Assembly (NCBI RefSeq): GCF_023150065.1
Contig: NZ_JAKLLN010000002.1
Location: 310,001-374,000 of the forward strand
Source of the DNA: Zoogloea sp.
GTDB lineage: Bacteria > Pseudomonadota > Gammaproteobacteria > Burkholderiales > Rhodocyclaceae
Length of the DNA stretch: 64,000 bases
Reading direction: 5' to 3'
Position numbers and translations under genes: made by a program. Of the stretch, positions 1 through 8,222 are shown in pieces (within the stretch, counting starts at the first letter, position 1; each line of letters opens with the position of its first letter). A model generated the notes under the pieces. The model saw only the letters and a program-made list of their open reading frames with translations. It was not told the origin of the DNA and made no database searches.

Positions 1-420
1 GGGGTGACTGACCGGAAAGCCGATGATCAGCACGCGCTTGGCGTGGCTTTCGCGACAGGCGGGTTGGTCGAAGGGCGAGGGGGCGTCGCTGGCGAGTTCC
101 ACCCCCAGGGTGACCTGGTAGTGGTCACCCTGCACACCTTCCTGCAGGATGCGATGCTGCTGAACGCGTCCGGAAGATCTCACCATGACCTGATCGAAGG
201 CCATGGCCTGGCCGGATGTTCCGAGGCGGGCTTCGACCTGAAGCGCGGACTGTCGGCTGGCGTCCGCCAGGGCATTGCGGATCGCCTCCTCGCGGGCAGC
301 GGCGGTGCGCTCGCCATGGATCGGCGCCGAGCCTGTTGTGATCACGGGCTCGGCGGAGACGCCCGCGGCCGCCAGCAGCAGGGCGAAGACGGGCAGGTGG
401 TGGAGGAGGTGTCGTCCCAT
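1..420 (-). CDS. flgT: Flagellar assembly protein FlgT, N-terminal part (truncated by window edge)
   Basis: This reading frame starts at ATG 420 and runs off the left edge, so only about 140 residues are visible. A signal peptide (hydrophobic stretch about residues 8-22, likely cleavage after VSA at about 24) is followed by a FlgT-N-like domain containing AAAREEAIRNAL and a conserved DQ..V....GRV region. FlgT is a periplasmic H-ring component of the flagellar basal body in Vibrio and relatives. It begins 3 bases after the stop of a FlgP-like lipoprotein gene, so the two are surely co-transcribed. Assignment rests on motif recognition plus the flgP neighbour; the C-terminal domains cannot be checked here. 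Confidence 0.75.
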   Translation of the reverse strand, partial: MGRHLLHHLPVFALLLAAAGVSAEPVITTGSAPIHGERTAAAREEAIRNALADASRQSALQVEARLGTSGQAMAFDQVMVRSSGRVQQHRILQEGVQGDHYQVTLGVELASDAPSPFDQPACRESHAKRVLIIGFPVSHP

Positions 421-423
421 GCC

Positions 424-960
424 TTATTGCGGGGAGTAGTAATAGGCGCTGGGCTGAACGCAGCCGGAGACGCCGCAGTAGCCTTCGCTGGCAACGGGTG
501 GGGCGCACGGCGACTGTCCGGCACTGGCGATGCAGGAGAAGAAATGCGGGGTGAGGTCGAGTTCCACGGTGGCTTCGAAGTTGCCATCGGCGACGGCCGT
601 CATGTTCACCAGGCGTGCGCCCCGGATGAAGGCGTCAACGTAGGTCCGGATGTTGTCGTTCTGGGTGGCAAAGGACGATACCGCCGTGTTGCCCCACACG
701 CGGAAGCCATACACTTGCTCGGCCAGCGCCCGGTAGGCATCCACCCGGGCAGCCCGCATCGCCATGAGCTTTTGCTGGCCGAGGGTGTATTGGGAGGAGG
801 TGCTGCCCAGGGCGCCGTAGCCGACGGCGAGGACCTTCTGCGGAGCCATGACGGCGGAGCGGGGGGCGACCGGGGTGCAGCACGGCGCGGTGACAGTGGT
901 GCAGCCGCCCAGCAGAACAGACAGGGTGAGGCCAAGCGTGGCGAGTTTCAGGTGCGACAT
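424..960 (-). CDS. flgP: FlgP-like outer-membrane lipoprotein (LPP20 family)
   Basis: A 178-residue lipoprotein. The signal sequence ends in a lipobox, LLGGC, with the acylated Cys at about residue 20. The central region (AARVDAYRALAEQVYGF, then a conserved V....R.A..V.....DG.FEATVEL pattern) is typical of LPP20/FlgP proteins, which form the basal-body disk and H-ring-associated layer in polar flagellates. The ATG at 960 was chosen over the in-frame GTG at 963 because an AGGAG sits about 7 bases upstream. The protein ends with a Cys-rich tail (residues about 150-170) that is longer than expected. It is followed almost directly by flgT, and a sigma-28-like promoter lies upstream. Confidence 0.78.
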   Translation of the reverse strand: MSHLKLATLGLTLSVLLGGCTTVTAPCCTPVAPRSAVMAPQKVLAVGYGALGSTSSQYTLGQQKLMAMRAARVDAYRALAEQVYGFRVWGNTAVSSFATQNDNIRTYVDAFIRGARLVNMTAVADGNFEATVELDLTPHFFSCIASAGQSPCAPPVASEGYCGVSGCVQPSAYYYSPQ

Positions 961-993
961 CACTACTCTCCTTTGAATTTGTCGATTTTAATG

Positions 994-1020
994 ATTTCGA
1001 CAATAAAAAATAATTCTTTA
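994..1020 (-). promoter_or_regulatory. Candidate sigma-28 (FliA) promoter for flgP-flgT
   Basis: On the minus strand the sequence reads TAAAGAAT, exactly 11 bases, then GTCGAAAT. The enterobacterial FliA consensus is TAAAGTTT-N11-GCCGATAA, giving 6 of 8 and 5 of 8 matches with correct spacing. The -10 element ends 34 bases before the flgP ATG. The surrounding stretch is strikingly AT-rich for this genome. An inverted repeat (TTGTCGA at 979-985, TCGACAA at 997-1003) overlaps the -10 and could be an operator. Confidence 0.55.
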
Positions 1021-1119
1021 GAGAATTTGATGTATTTGCCTGGCGGACTGCCGCGAGGGCTGGCGTCCGCCTGCAATGCGGCCTAAGCTGAGACAGAGTG
1101 ATCAGATAAGTCAGATGTC

Positions 1120-1659
1120 ATGATGTGCGCCAATGTCAGTGCGAATGAAACGGGAAATCGAAGCTTCGTCCAGCCTCGCGGGTGGCGCTTGTTGGCCTGC
1201 GTGGGGCTTTTCATGGCGGCCGGACACGCGGCCGCAGTGAATAAGTGCATTGGTGCCGATGGCCGGATCACCTACACCGATGGGCCTTGCGGTGGCGCCG
1301 TGCGTGCCGAGCGGATCGAGACCCCGCCTCCCCTGAGCCGGGCCGAGCAGGCGGCAGCCATGTGGCGGAGCGAGCGCCTGGTGGGCGAGGCGCGGGCGCT
1401 GGACGCCCGGCGTGCCCGGGAGCAGGAGTTGCGGAGGCTGCAGGACGAGGAACTGCGCCAGCAGGAGGCGATGCGCCAGCGGCAGATCGAGCGTGAAGAG
1501 ACCGAGCACGCTGCCCGCATGGCTGCCGTGCCCATGTATGCCGCACCGATTTATCCGGTGTACCCCAGATATCGGCCGCCGATTGTTGTGCCGGTGCCGC
1601 TGAGGCCGCAAGCACCCCCCCCGGCGCCAGCCCAGATGCGGCCCTATCCCTTCCGTTAA
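1120..1659 (+). CDS. Exported DUF4124-domain protein with Arg/Glu-rich helix
   Basis: A 179-residue protein of unknown function. A hydrophobic segment at about residues 23-38 ending AAA looks like a signal peptide with an unusually long n-region, so the true start may lie downstream of the ATG used here. Immediately after it is the DUF4124 signature (KCIGADGRITYTDGPC, two Cys), seen in many proteobacterial periplasmic proteins. Residues about 75-130 form a charged Arg/Glu/Gln-rich, probably helical or coiled segment, and the tail is Pro/Tyr-rich (APIYPVYPRYRPP). The gene is convergent with the next one and their ends overlap by 4 bases. Confidence 0.7.
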   Translation: MMCANVSANETGNRSFVQPRGWRLLACVGLFMAAGHAAAVNKCIGADGRITYTDGPCGGAVRAERIETPPPLSRAEQAAAMWRSERLVGEARALDARRAREQELRRLQDEELRQQEAMRQRQIEREETEHAARMAAVPMYAAPIYPVYPRYRPPIVVPVPLRPQAPPPAPAQMRPYPFR

Positions 1660-2276
1660 GCCGGCAGATCTTCTTCCAGCACGATCACACGTATCGCGTG
1701 TTCGGTACGGACGGCCGCGCCGGTCAGTGCCTCCAGCGTCGCGCTGGCCCGCGGGGCCGGGAGGTGCTGCAGCACGATGAGGGTGGGGCGCCTGGGCTGC
1801 CAGGCTCGCAGGGAAGCCAGCCGGGCATCGTCCACCTCTTCCAGCCAGGCGTCGTCCCAGGGCGTGTTGCTGTTTGCGCCTGTCTCGCTGGGCACAAACC
1901 ATAGAACCGGTCTGAACTGCACGCCGACGCGATAGGCCAGCCCGCCCAGGCGGCTGCGATCATCCAACTGGTGATAGCCCGCCAGCCGGTAGCCGAAGTG
2001 GCGCACGGCGGGGGCCTGGCTGGCTGGCAGGTGAAGCGTGGTGAGGGGCTTCGGCGGGCGCGGCAGTTGCCACGGCAGGATGCTCGCGCCATTGCCGGCC
2101 CCATCGTGCACCCAGGCGTGGAGGCGGGGTGTCAGGGCCGGATCGGGGCTGTCGCCCGGTTGCAGGCGCAAGGGGCTGAGGGCTGCGTCGTCATAGCGCC
2201 GGCGCAGCCGTGACAGGCGTGGCCACAAGGCCACGAGGGACAGCCCGGCGAGCCCCGCCAGGGCGGCGCCTAACAT
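1656..2276 (-). CDS. Hypothetical protein with N-terminal membrane segment
   Basis: A 206-residue protein that I do not recognise. Residues 1-18 are hydrophobic (an anchor or uncleaved signal), followed by an Arg-rich stretch. The body has a conserved-looking core (FGYRLAGYHQLDD, then YRVGVQFRPVLWFVP) and a second half with LIVLQHLPAPR. Codon use matches its neighbours and the start overlaps the upstream methyltransferase stop by 7 bases, supporting translational coupling and a real gene. It is probably an inner-membrane-anchored periplasmic or cytoplasmic protein; no function can be assigned. Confidence 0.65.
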   Translation of the reverse strand: MLGAALAGLAGLSLVALWPRLSRLRRRYDDAALSPLRLQPGDSPDPALTPRLHAWVHDGAGNGASILPWQLPRPPKPLTTLHLPASQAPAVRHFGYRLAGYHQLDDRSRLGGLAYRVGVQFRPVLWFVPSETGANSNTPWDDAWLEEVDDARLASLRAWQPRRPTLIVLQHLPAPRASATLEALTGAAVRTEHAIRVIVLEEDLPA

Positions 2277-3136
2277 GCGAAGCGGCTCCGCAGTTCGGCG
2301 AGGTTGAGTTCATCCAGGATGGCTTCGATGCGCTCCATGGCGTTCTTGCGGGGCTGGCCGGTGCGGCGGGCGATGATCAGCTCGTTCTTCATGGAGTGCT
2401 CCCAGCCCACCAGCTCGGTCACCGTCACCTGGTAACCGTGGGCCTCCAGCTGCAGGCAGCGCAGGGCATTGGTGAGCTGGCTGCCGAACTCCCGGGTGTG
2501 GATGGGGTGGCGCCAGATCTCCGACAGCGGGGTCTTGCCGAAGCTGGCGTTCTTGTTCTGGCGCAGTACGCTGGCCACTTCGGCCTGGCAGCAGGGCACC
2601 AGCACCACGAAGCGGGCGTCCTTGGCAAAGGCAAACTGGATCGCGTCGTCGGTGGCGGTGTTGCAGGCGTGCAGCGCCGTGACCACGTCGAAGCGCTCGG
2701 GCAGCACCTCGGAGCGGGTCGATTCTTCAACGCTCACATCGAGAAAGCGCATGCGCGGAAACTCCAGCCGCTCGGCCAGCTCGCGGGAGCGCTGCACCAG
2801 CTCGGCCCGGGTCTCGATGCCGTAGAGGGTGCCGGCCTGCTTGTCCTTCAGGAACAGGTCGTAGAGGATGAAGCCCAGGTAGGACTTGCCAGCGCCGTGG
2901 TCGGCCAGGGTCAGATCGCCGGTGTCGGCCAGCACCTCGGCGAGCAGGGGCTCGATGAACTGGTAGAGGTGATAGACCTGCTTGAGCTTGCGCCGGCTGT
3001 CCTGGTTGAGCTGGCCGTCCCGGGTGAGGATGTGCAGCGCCTTGAGGAGCTCGATGGACTGGCCGGGGCGGATGTCGGGATGGACGGCGGGCTTGTCGGT
3101 GGGGTGGGCCCCGGCGGGGGGCTTATTCTTCGCCAT
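2270..3136 (-). CDS. Class I SAM-dependent methyltransferase
   Basis: A 288-residue protein with a Rossmann-type SAM-binding motif, LADHGAGKSYLGFILYDL, at about residues 75-95, followed by an acidic strand end (YGIETR) and a later VVTALHACNTATDDA motif. A conserved VPCCQAEV segment resembles the catalytic region of the METTL25/Methyltransf_32-type family. The ATG at 3136 follows an AAGAAG element and overlaps the stop of the upstream DUF1415 gene by 14 bases; a longer frame to 3187 would lie inside that gene and is unlikely. Substrate unknown: an RNA or protein target is plausible but unproven. Confidence 0.75.
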   Translation of the reverse strand: MAKNKPPAGAHPTDKPAVHPDIRPGQSIELLKALHILTRDGQLNQDSRRKLKQVYHLYQFIEPLLAEVLADTGDLTLADHGAGKSYLGFILYDLFLKDKQAGTLYGIETRAELVQRSRELAERLEFPRMRFLDVSVEESTRSEVLPERFDVVTALHACNTATDDAIQFAFAKDARFVVLVPCCQAEVASVLRQNKNASFGKTPLSEIWRHPIHTREFGSQLTNALRCLQLEAHGYQVTVTELVGWEHSMKNELIIARRTGQPRKNAMERIEAILDELNLAELRSRFAC

Positions 3137-3695
3137 GCTTCTTGCCGGCACCGGACTCCGACAGGCCCAGGGCCTTCCAGCCGGCAATGCCGAGCTTCTG
3201 CAGGGTTTCCATGTTGCGCTCGTAGATGTCCTCTGCCTCGGGGAAGGCCTCCACGGCCCGGTCGATGCTCGCTTCGCGGATCAGGTGGAGCGTGGGGTAG
3301 GGGGAGCGGTTGGTGTAGTTGGTGATGTCGTCCGGCTCGGTGCCCTCGAACTGGAAGTCCGGGTGGAAGCTGGCGATCTGCAGCACGCCCTCCAGCTCAT
3401 GCTCGGTGATGGCCTCGTCGGCAATCTCGAGCACGTCGTTGAAGAGCAGGAAGTCGGGGAAGAGGGTGGGGTGCACCAGCAGGGTGGTGTCGGTGACCTC
3501 GGGATCGACCTCGGCCAGGTGGTCGAGCTCCCGGTCCAGGTCTTCCAGGAAGCCGTCCAGGTGGCGGGCGTCGCTGACCACGATGCGGACCTGGTTCTTG
3601 ACGTAGACCGATTTGGCAAAGGGGCACAGGTTGAGGCCGATGACGGCCTTTTCGACCCATTCGCGGGTGGCGGCGATGACTTCTTCGTGATCCAT
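3123..3695 (-). CDS. DUF1415 family protein
   Basis: A 190-residue soluble protein matching the DUF1415 family common in beta- and gammaproteobacteria. The signature is near the N-terminus: TREWVEKAVIGLNLCPFAK, with a conserved Cys, then V.VSDA, TLLVHPTLFPDFLLFND and a conserved ASFHPDFQF. The C-terminus is charged. No biochemical function is established for the family. It is the first gene of a three-gene overlapping set (DUF1415, methyltransferase, membrane protein) transcribed leftward, and is divergent from the ylqF GTPase gene. Confidence 0.85.
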   Translation of the reverse strand: MDHEEVIAATREWVEKAVIGLNLCPFAKSVYVKNQVRIVVSDARHLDGFLEDLDRELDHLAEVDPEVTDTTLLVHPTLFPDFLLFNDVLEIADEAITEHELEGVLQIASFHPDFQFEGTEPDDITNYTNRSPYPTLHLIREASIDRAVEAFPEAEDIYERNMETLQKLGIAGWKALGLSESGAGKKHGEE

Positions 3696-3781
3696 GGTGC
3701 GGGGTTTCCGGCAGAGTTTCCTTCAAGAGGGCGACATTTTGCCCTGATAATGGCGGGCTTACATTGATTCAGCGCACGCCC

Positions 3782-4723
3782 ATGTCCATCCAGTGGTTTC
3801 CCGGTCACATGACTTCCGCCCGCAAGAAGGCGGCGGAGAGCATGGAGCGGATCGACGTCGTCATCGAGGTGCTCGATGCCCGCCTGCCCGAGGCCAGTTG
3901 CAACCCGATGATCCGGGAGCTGCGGGTGCATCGCCAGCGCCCCTGCCTGAAGATCCTCAACAAGGCCGACCTGGCCGATCCGGCGGTCACGGCCCAGTGG
4001 CTGGCCCACTTCAACGCCCAGAAAGGCGTGCATGCGGTGGCCTTGTCGTGCAAGAAGCAGGGCGACGTGGCCAAGGTGGTGGGCTTGTGCCGCCCTCTGG
4101 CGCCCCACCGCAACGATCGCCTCAAGCCCCTGCGCATGATGATCATGGGCATCCCCAACGTGGGCAAATCCACCCTGATGAACGCCCTGCTCAAGAAGCG
4201 GGTGGCCAAGGTGGGTGACGAGCCCGCCGTGACCAAGAGCCAGCAGGTGCTGGACCTGTCGCCCACGGCAACCCTCATCGATACCCCGGGCATGATGTGG
4301 CCCAAGATCGCCCATGACTCCGACGGCTACATGCTGGCGGCCAGCCACGCCATCGGCCGCAATGCGGTGATCGACGAGGCGGTGGCGAACTTCCTGGGGG
4401 ACGTGCTGCTGGCCCGCTACCCGGCGTTGCTGGCGGCGCGCTACAAGACCCCGGTGGAGGGGCTGGACGGGCCGGGGCTGGTCGAGGCGATTGCCCGGCG
4501 CCGGGGCTGTCTGCTGAAGGGTGGCGGGCTCGATATCGAGAAGGCCTCGCTCATCCTGCTCCAGGACTACCGGGACGGCGCCATCGGCCGGGTCAGCCTG
4601 GAGACGCCCGACAGCCGGGCCGCCATGCTGCTGGCCCACGCCGAAGCCGAGGCCGCAAAGCTCGCCGCCCGGGAGGCCGGGCTGGAAGAAGACCGGGAGA
4701 GCGACGCCGAGCGGGAGGAGTAA
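3782..4723 (+). CDS. ylqF: YlqF/RbgA-type ribosome biogenesis GTPase
   Basis: A 313-residue circularly permuted GTPase. It opens with the family hallmark IQWFPGHM. The G4 motif NKAD (residues about 60-63) precedes G1 GIPNVGKST (about 123-131) and G3 DTPGMMWP, which is the permuted order of the YlqF/YawG group. Members assist 50S subunit maturation. The ATG at 3782 was preferred to an upstream TTG at 3764 because homologues start at this methionine. The C-terminus ends in an acidic Glu/Arg-rich tail (about residues 285-313). It is convergent with the downstream methyltransferase gene. Confidence 0.9.
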   Translation: MSIQWFPGHMTSARKKAAESMERIDVVIEVLDARLPEASCNPMIRELRVHRQRPCLKILNKADLADPAVTAQWLAHFNAQKGVHAVALSCKKQGDVAKVVGLCRPLAPHRNDRLKPLRMMIMGIPNVGKSTLMNALLKKRVAKVGDEPAVTKSQQVLDLSPTATLIDTPGMMWPKIAHDSDGYMLAASHAIGRNAVIDEAVANFLGDVLLARYPALLAARYKTPVEGLDGPGLVEAIARRRGCLLKGGGLDIEKASLILLQDYRDGAIGRVSLETPDSRAAMLLAHAEAEAAKLAAREAGLEEDRESDAEREE

Positions 4724-4732
4724 GGGCGGCCC

Positions 4733-5755
4733 TTACACCCGCAGCAGCAGCGTCTTCAGGGGCGGGTTGCCGTCGCTGCTGGGGAAGTCCTCTTCAGGGG
4801 TGATCCACTCCAGCTCCCGCACTTCCCGGCCCGCTTTTTTGGCGCTGCGCACCAGCTGGTCTGACCACGCGTCGCGGCTCACCTGCGCCACGTTGTTGCA
4901 GCACACGAGGGTGCCGCCTTCACTGGTGCACAGCAGGGCGGGCTTGAACAGGGCCGGGTAGTCGTTGACCAGATCCACCACGCCAAAGGCGCTCTTGGCA
5001 TAACGCGGCGGATCAAGAAAGACCAGGTCGAAGCTGTGCTTCTCGAGGGGCGGGAAGGGCGGCAGGTGCTTGCCGCGCACCATCTTCGGCTGGCCGATGC
5101 CGGACAGCTGGCGCATGGCGGCAAAGGCGTCGCTCTTCACGAAGCGGGGCCGCGTGGCCAGGGTGTTGAGCCGGGCGTTGGCCTTGCCCACCGACAGGCT
5201 GGACTCGGCGAAGTCCACGTTCACCACATGCCGCGCGCCTGCCTTGGCTGCGGCGATACCCACGCCGCAAGTGTACGCAAAGACGTTCAGCAAGGACTTG
5301 CCCGGCGCCTCGGCCATGATGCGCCGGCGGGCGGCGCGCAGATCCAGGAAGAGCCACGGGTCTTGCCCGGCGTGGCGGGCCTGGACGTTGAACTTCACCC
5401 CCATCTCGGAGAACTCCCGCAGGGCTTCCGCCTTGGCCAGCTGTTCGGGGGGCAGCGGGTTGCTGACCCGGGAGTTGGCGTGGCTGCGGTCGTTGTAGAC
5501 CACGTCGGTGCCGGCAAAGGCACCCTGGTAGAAGGCCTCCACGGCGCTTTCGTCAGCCGCGGCCAGGGGGCCGTGGAAGCTCTGCACCAGGATCAGGCTG
5601 CCGTAACGGTCCACGGTCAGGCCCGGGCGGCCCTCGACGGTGCCATGGAACAGCCGGTAGGCGTCGGTGTCTTCGGCGTGGAGCCGGGCGATCAGGCCCT
5701 GGCGGGCCTCAAGGGCGCGGCCCAGGGCGGTGATCAGGGTGGGGGTGTCGGACAT
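4733..5755 (-). CDS. RlmI-like class I rRNA methyltransferase
   Basis: A 340-residue protein of the RlmI/RlmL C-terminal group. Residues about 1-140 contain the linker and beta region (RLFHGTVEGRPGLTVDRYG, then FNVQARHAGQDPWLFLDLR). The SAM-binding loop is NVFAYTCGVGIAAAKAG at about 155-172 and the catalytic motif IV is FLDPPRYAKS at about 250-259. It lacks an obvious N-terminal PUA domain, unlike E. coli RlmI (396 residues). It probably methylates a C5-cytosine or guanosine in 23S rRNA, but the exact site cannot be inferred. It lies 30 bases downstream of the mechanosensitive channel gene on the same strand. Confidence 0.78.
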   Translation of the reverse strand: MSDTPTLITALGRALEARQGLIARLHAEDTDAYRLFHGTVEGRPGLTVDRYGSLILVQSFHGPLAAADESAVEAFYQGAFAGTDVVYNDRSHANSRVSNPLPPEQLAKAEALREFSEMGVKFNVQARHAGQDPWLFLDLRAARRRIMAEAPGKSLLNVFAYTCGVGIAAAKAGARHVVNVDFAESSLSVGKANARLNTLATRPRFVKSDAFAAMRQLSGIGQPKMVRGKHLPPFPPLEKHSFDLVFLDPPRYAKSAFGVVDLVNDYPALFKPALLCTSEGGTLVCCNNVAQVSRDAWSDQLVRSAKKAGREVRELEWITPEEDFPSSDGNPPLKTLLLRV

Positions 5756-5785
5756 GTGCGGGTGTGCTTTCGTGAAGGGGCGGGC

Positions 5786-7300
5786 TTACAGCCCGAAGAA
5801 TTCGCGGATCTTCTTGCCCAGGGCGGCCACTTCGGAGCCCGGGCTGGTGGATGGGGTGGCGCGGCCCTCGGCGTGGCCCCGTTCCAGGGCCTGGAAGTGG
5901 GCGAGGCGCTGCTCCAGGATGGCCGAGATGCCCTCGGCCAGCTCCGGGCGGGCACGGATGATGTGCTCGAAGCCGGCCTTGTCGAGCCGGTAGGCCTCCA
6001 CGTCGGTGACGGCGATCACGGTGGCCCGGCGCGGGGCGCCGGTCATCAGGCCCAGTTCGCCAAAGACGCTGCCGGGGCCGCGTTTTTCCAGCAGGCGCTG
6101 GGGGCTGCCGTCGGGAGGCTGCCACCAAGCTTCGGCCTCGCCGCTGACGATGATGTAGAGCCAGTGGGCAATGGCGCCCTGGCGGGTGACGATGTCGCCG
6201 CGCGCAAAGGGGGCGTTGACCAGGCGGCCGGCCAGCTCGAGCTGCTCGGCCTCGGACAGGCGTGAGAACAGGTCGATCTGGGCGATGGCCTGCAGGCGGC
6301 GGTTGAGCTCCCGGGCGCGGACCTCGCCCCGGTGGGTTTCCCCTTCCTGGACCAGGTGGATGGTCTGGTCGCTGACAGCCAGGCGGATGCCTTCCCGCTG
6401 CAGGGCGGCCAGTACGTGATGGCGTACGTCGGAGTCGGTGGCTTCGTCGGGGCCGGGGTCGAGCAGCCAGTAGCGCAGCTGGTAACGCGCAAAGCCCGGG
6501 CCGAAGTCCACCAGCAGGCACTGGGGCGGGGGCTGGATGCTGACGTTGGGGATCTGTGCGGTCTGGATGTCGTGGAGCACGGCGGTGCTCACCCGGGCCG
6601 GGGGCACCGACAGGTCCACGTTGAAGGCGATGGTCCGGCGCTGGTTGGGCACCGCCTGACGGCTGTTGCAGATGACGGCGTAGCGGTTCTTCATCAGGTG
6701 GCTGTTGGGGATCACCACCCGCTCGCCGCTGCGGGTGACGATGGCGGTGTAGCGCCACTGGATGTCGCTGACCCGCCCGCCGATGTCGCCCATCTGGATC
6801 CAGTCGCCGATCTCCAGGGAGTTGTCCATCTGCAGCGCAAGCCCGCCCAGCAGGTTGCCCAGGGTGTCCTGCATCGAAATGGCCACCACGGCGGTGAGCA
6901 CGGCCGAGGTGGCAAAGAGGTGGGAAAACTCCACCCCGGCCAGGTTGAGGCGCAGGAAGGCCCAGGCGATGTAGCCGACGATCACCAGGATGTCGGCGAG
7001 GATGCCCGAGATGTACACCCGCATGCGCGGCAGCACCACGTTGAAGAGGGCCAGCCCCAGGTAGCGGATGACCGCCAGCCCTTCGCCGAACACGGCCATC
7101 TCGCGCAGCCAGCGCAGGGCGGCGGGCTGGACCTCGCCGGCCAGCACCCCGGCGAGCAGATCGCCCAGCAGGCAGGCGCTGAAGAACACGCCGGTATTCA
7201 TCAGGGAGCGGCGCCAGGCCTGCAGGGGGCGCAGGATGAGGGCGCCACTCACGATCATCAGCAGGATGGCGAAGGGCGCTTCTGGGCTGAGCAGGCTCAT
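5786..7300 (-). CDS. MscS-family channel with C-terminal cyclic-nucleotide-binding domain
   Basis: A 504-residue inner-membrane protein. The first 150 residues hold several transmembrane segments. The MscS pore and beta domain follow (AISMQDTLGNLLGGLALQ, then GRVSDIQWRYTAI and VVIPNSHLMKN, residues about 140-215). A cNMP-binding domain occupies about 345-465, including the phosphate-binding-cassette-like FGELGLMTGAPRRATV with its Arg. This matches the bCNG class of MscS proteins, in which ligand binding rather than tension alone is thought to gate the pore. A nucleotide cyclase gene lies about 4 kb away. A 13-base palindrome, AGGGTAATACCCT, is 36 bases upstream of the start. Confidence 0.88.
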   Translation of the reverse strand: MSLLSPEAPFAILLMIVSGALILRPLQAWRRSLMNTGVFFSACLLGDLLAGVLAGEVQPAALRWLREMAVFGEGLAVIRYLGLALFNVVLPRMRVYISGILADILVIVGYIAWAFLRLNLAGVEFSHLFATSAVLTAVVAISMQDTLGNLLGGLALQMDNSLEIGDWIQMGDIGGRVSDIQWRYTAIVTRSGERVVIPNSHLMKNRYAVICNSRQAVPNQRRTIAFNVDLSVPPARVSTAVLHDIQTAQIPNVSIQPPPQCLLVDFGPGFARYQLRYWLLDPGPDEATDSDVRHHVLAALQREGIRLAVSDQTIHLVQEGETHRGEVRARELNRRLQAIAQIDLFSRLSEAEQLELAGRLVNAPFARGDIVTRQGAIAHWLYIIVSGEAEAWWQPPDGSPQRLLEKRGPGSVFGELGLMTGAPRRATVIAVTDVEAYRLDKAGFEHIIRARPELAEGISAILEQRLAHFQALERGHAEGRATPSTSPGSEVAALGKKIREFFGL

Positions 7301-7406
7301 GACGGATCGGGCAGGCGGGCGGACTGCCGGCGAGTGAGGGTAATACCCTTAACGGACGGTGCCCGCCCGGATGAAGGGGCGGGCAGCGGCGCGGATTGCC
7401 GGCGGA

Positions 7407-7817
7407 TCAGAGCGCGGCGCGCAGGCGCTCGGCCATGGCGTCGAGGGCTTCGCGGCCGGGGGAGCTGGCGGGCCAGAAGGGCAGCAGCTTGTCGTCGGTG
7501 AAGCGCGGCAGCACGTGGATGTGGAAGTGGAAGACGGTCTGGCCACCGGCCACTTCGTTGGCCTGGAACAGAGTGACGCCGTCGCAGCCGGTGGCGGCCT
7601 TGACGGCCTTGGCGACCCGGGTGGTGGCCTGGAAGACCGCGGCGGCCTGGGTTTCGTCCAGATCGTAGATGTTGGCGACGTGGGCCTTGACGATGACCAG
7701 CGCGTGGCCCGGGTGGGCGGCGACGATGTTGAGGAAGGACAGGGTGTGTTCGTCCTCGTGGATCTTCGAGGCGGGCAGTTCGCCGCGTACGATGCGGCAG
7801 AAAACGCAGTCATCCAT
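7407..7817 (-). CDS. HIT-family (Hint-type) nucleotide hydrolase
   Basis: A 136-residue protein with the histidine-triad motif HFHIHVLPR at about residues 95-103 and an N-terminal CVFCRI zinc-type pair of cysteines, as in Hint and Fhit relatives. These enzymes hydrolyse AMP-linked phosphoramidates or dinucleoside polyphosphates in the cytoplasm. The length and architecture are normal for the family. It is downstream of the thioredoxin-like gene with a 21-base gap and probably belongs to the same leftward transcript. Confidence 0.9.
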   Translation of the reverse strand: MDDCVFCRIVRGELPASKIHEDEHTLSFLNIVAAHPGHALVIVKAHVANIYDLDETQAAAVFQATTRVAKAVKAATGCDGVTLFQANEVAGGQTVFHFHIHVLPRFTDDKLLPFWPASSPGREALDAMAERLRAAL

Positions 7818-7838
7818 GGGTGTGTCTCCTTATTGTTG

Positions 7839-8222
7839 TCAGGTGTGGCGGGCGGCCAGGGCGCGCCGCAGGTTGCGTTCGGTCTGCCAGCGCTGGCGCT
7901 CGGGGTCGGACCCGGCATGGTAGCGGCTCTCGTCCGGCGTCTGGGCATGAAAATTTTCCAGGGTCCGGCGCAGGATGTCGTGATGGGGCAGCAGGGTGCC
8001 GAAGAACAGCACGCTGTCGTGGCGCTGGATGAGCAGGGTGGGGAAGTTCTCCACGTCGTAGTCATCCACCAGCTCGGCGTCGTCCTCGATGTCCAGCCAC
8101 AGGAAGCGGGCCTTCGGAAACTGGGCGGCCATGGCGTCGAAGCCGGCCCGGTAGTCCCGGCAGGTGCCGCACCAGGCGGCGCACAGGCAGGCGACGAGAA
8201 ACTCTGAGGTGTCGGGGGTCAT
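7839..8222 (-). CDS. Thioredoxin-family protein with CGTC active site
   Basis: A 127-residue thioredoxin-fold protein. The redox motif AAWCGTCRDY is at about residues 13-22, followed by FPKARFLWLDIEDD and the cis-Pro region VENFPTLLIQ. There is no signal peptide, so it is cytoplasmic. The CGTC dipeptide differs from the CGPC of classical thioredoxin and suggests altered redox potential. The ATG at 8222 overlaps the preceding stop as ATGA; the longer frame to 8357 would lie inside the preceding gene. Confidence 0.85.
   Translation of the reverse strand: MTPDTSEFLVACLCAAWCGTCRDYRAGFDAMAAQFPKARFLWLDIEDDAELVDDYDVENFPTLLIQRHDSVLFFGTLLPHHDILRRTLENFHAQTPDESRYHAGSDPERQRWQTERNLRRALAARHT

Noticed and set aside
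7360-7385. TGCCCGCCC/GGGCGGGCA inverted repeat downstream of the HIT gene
   Set aside because: No T-tract and common in this GC-rich sequence; too weak to call a terminator.
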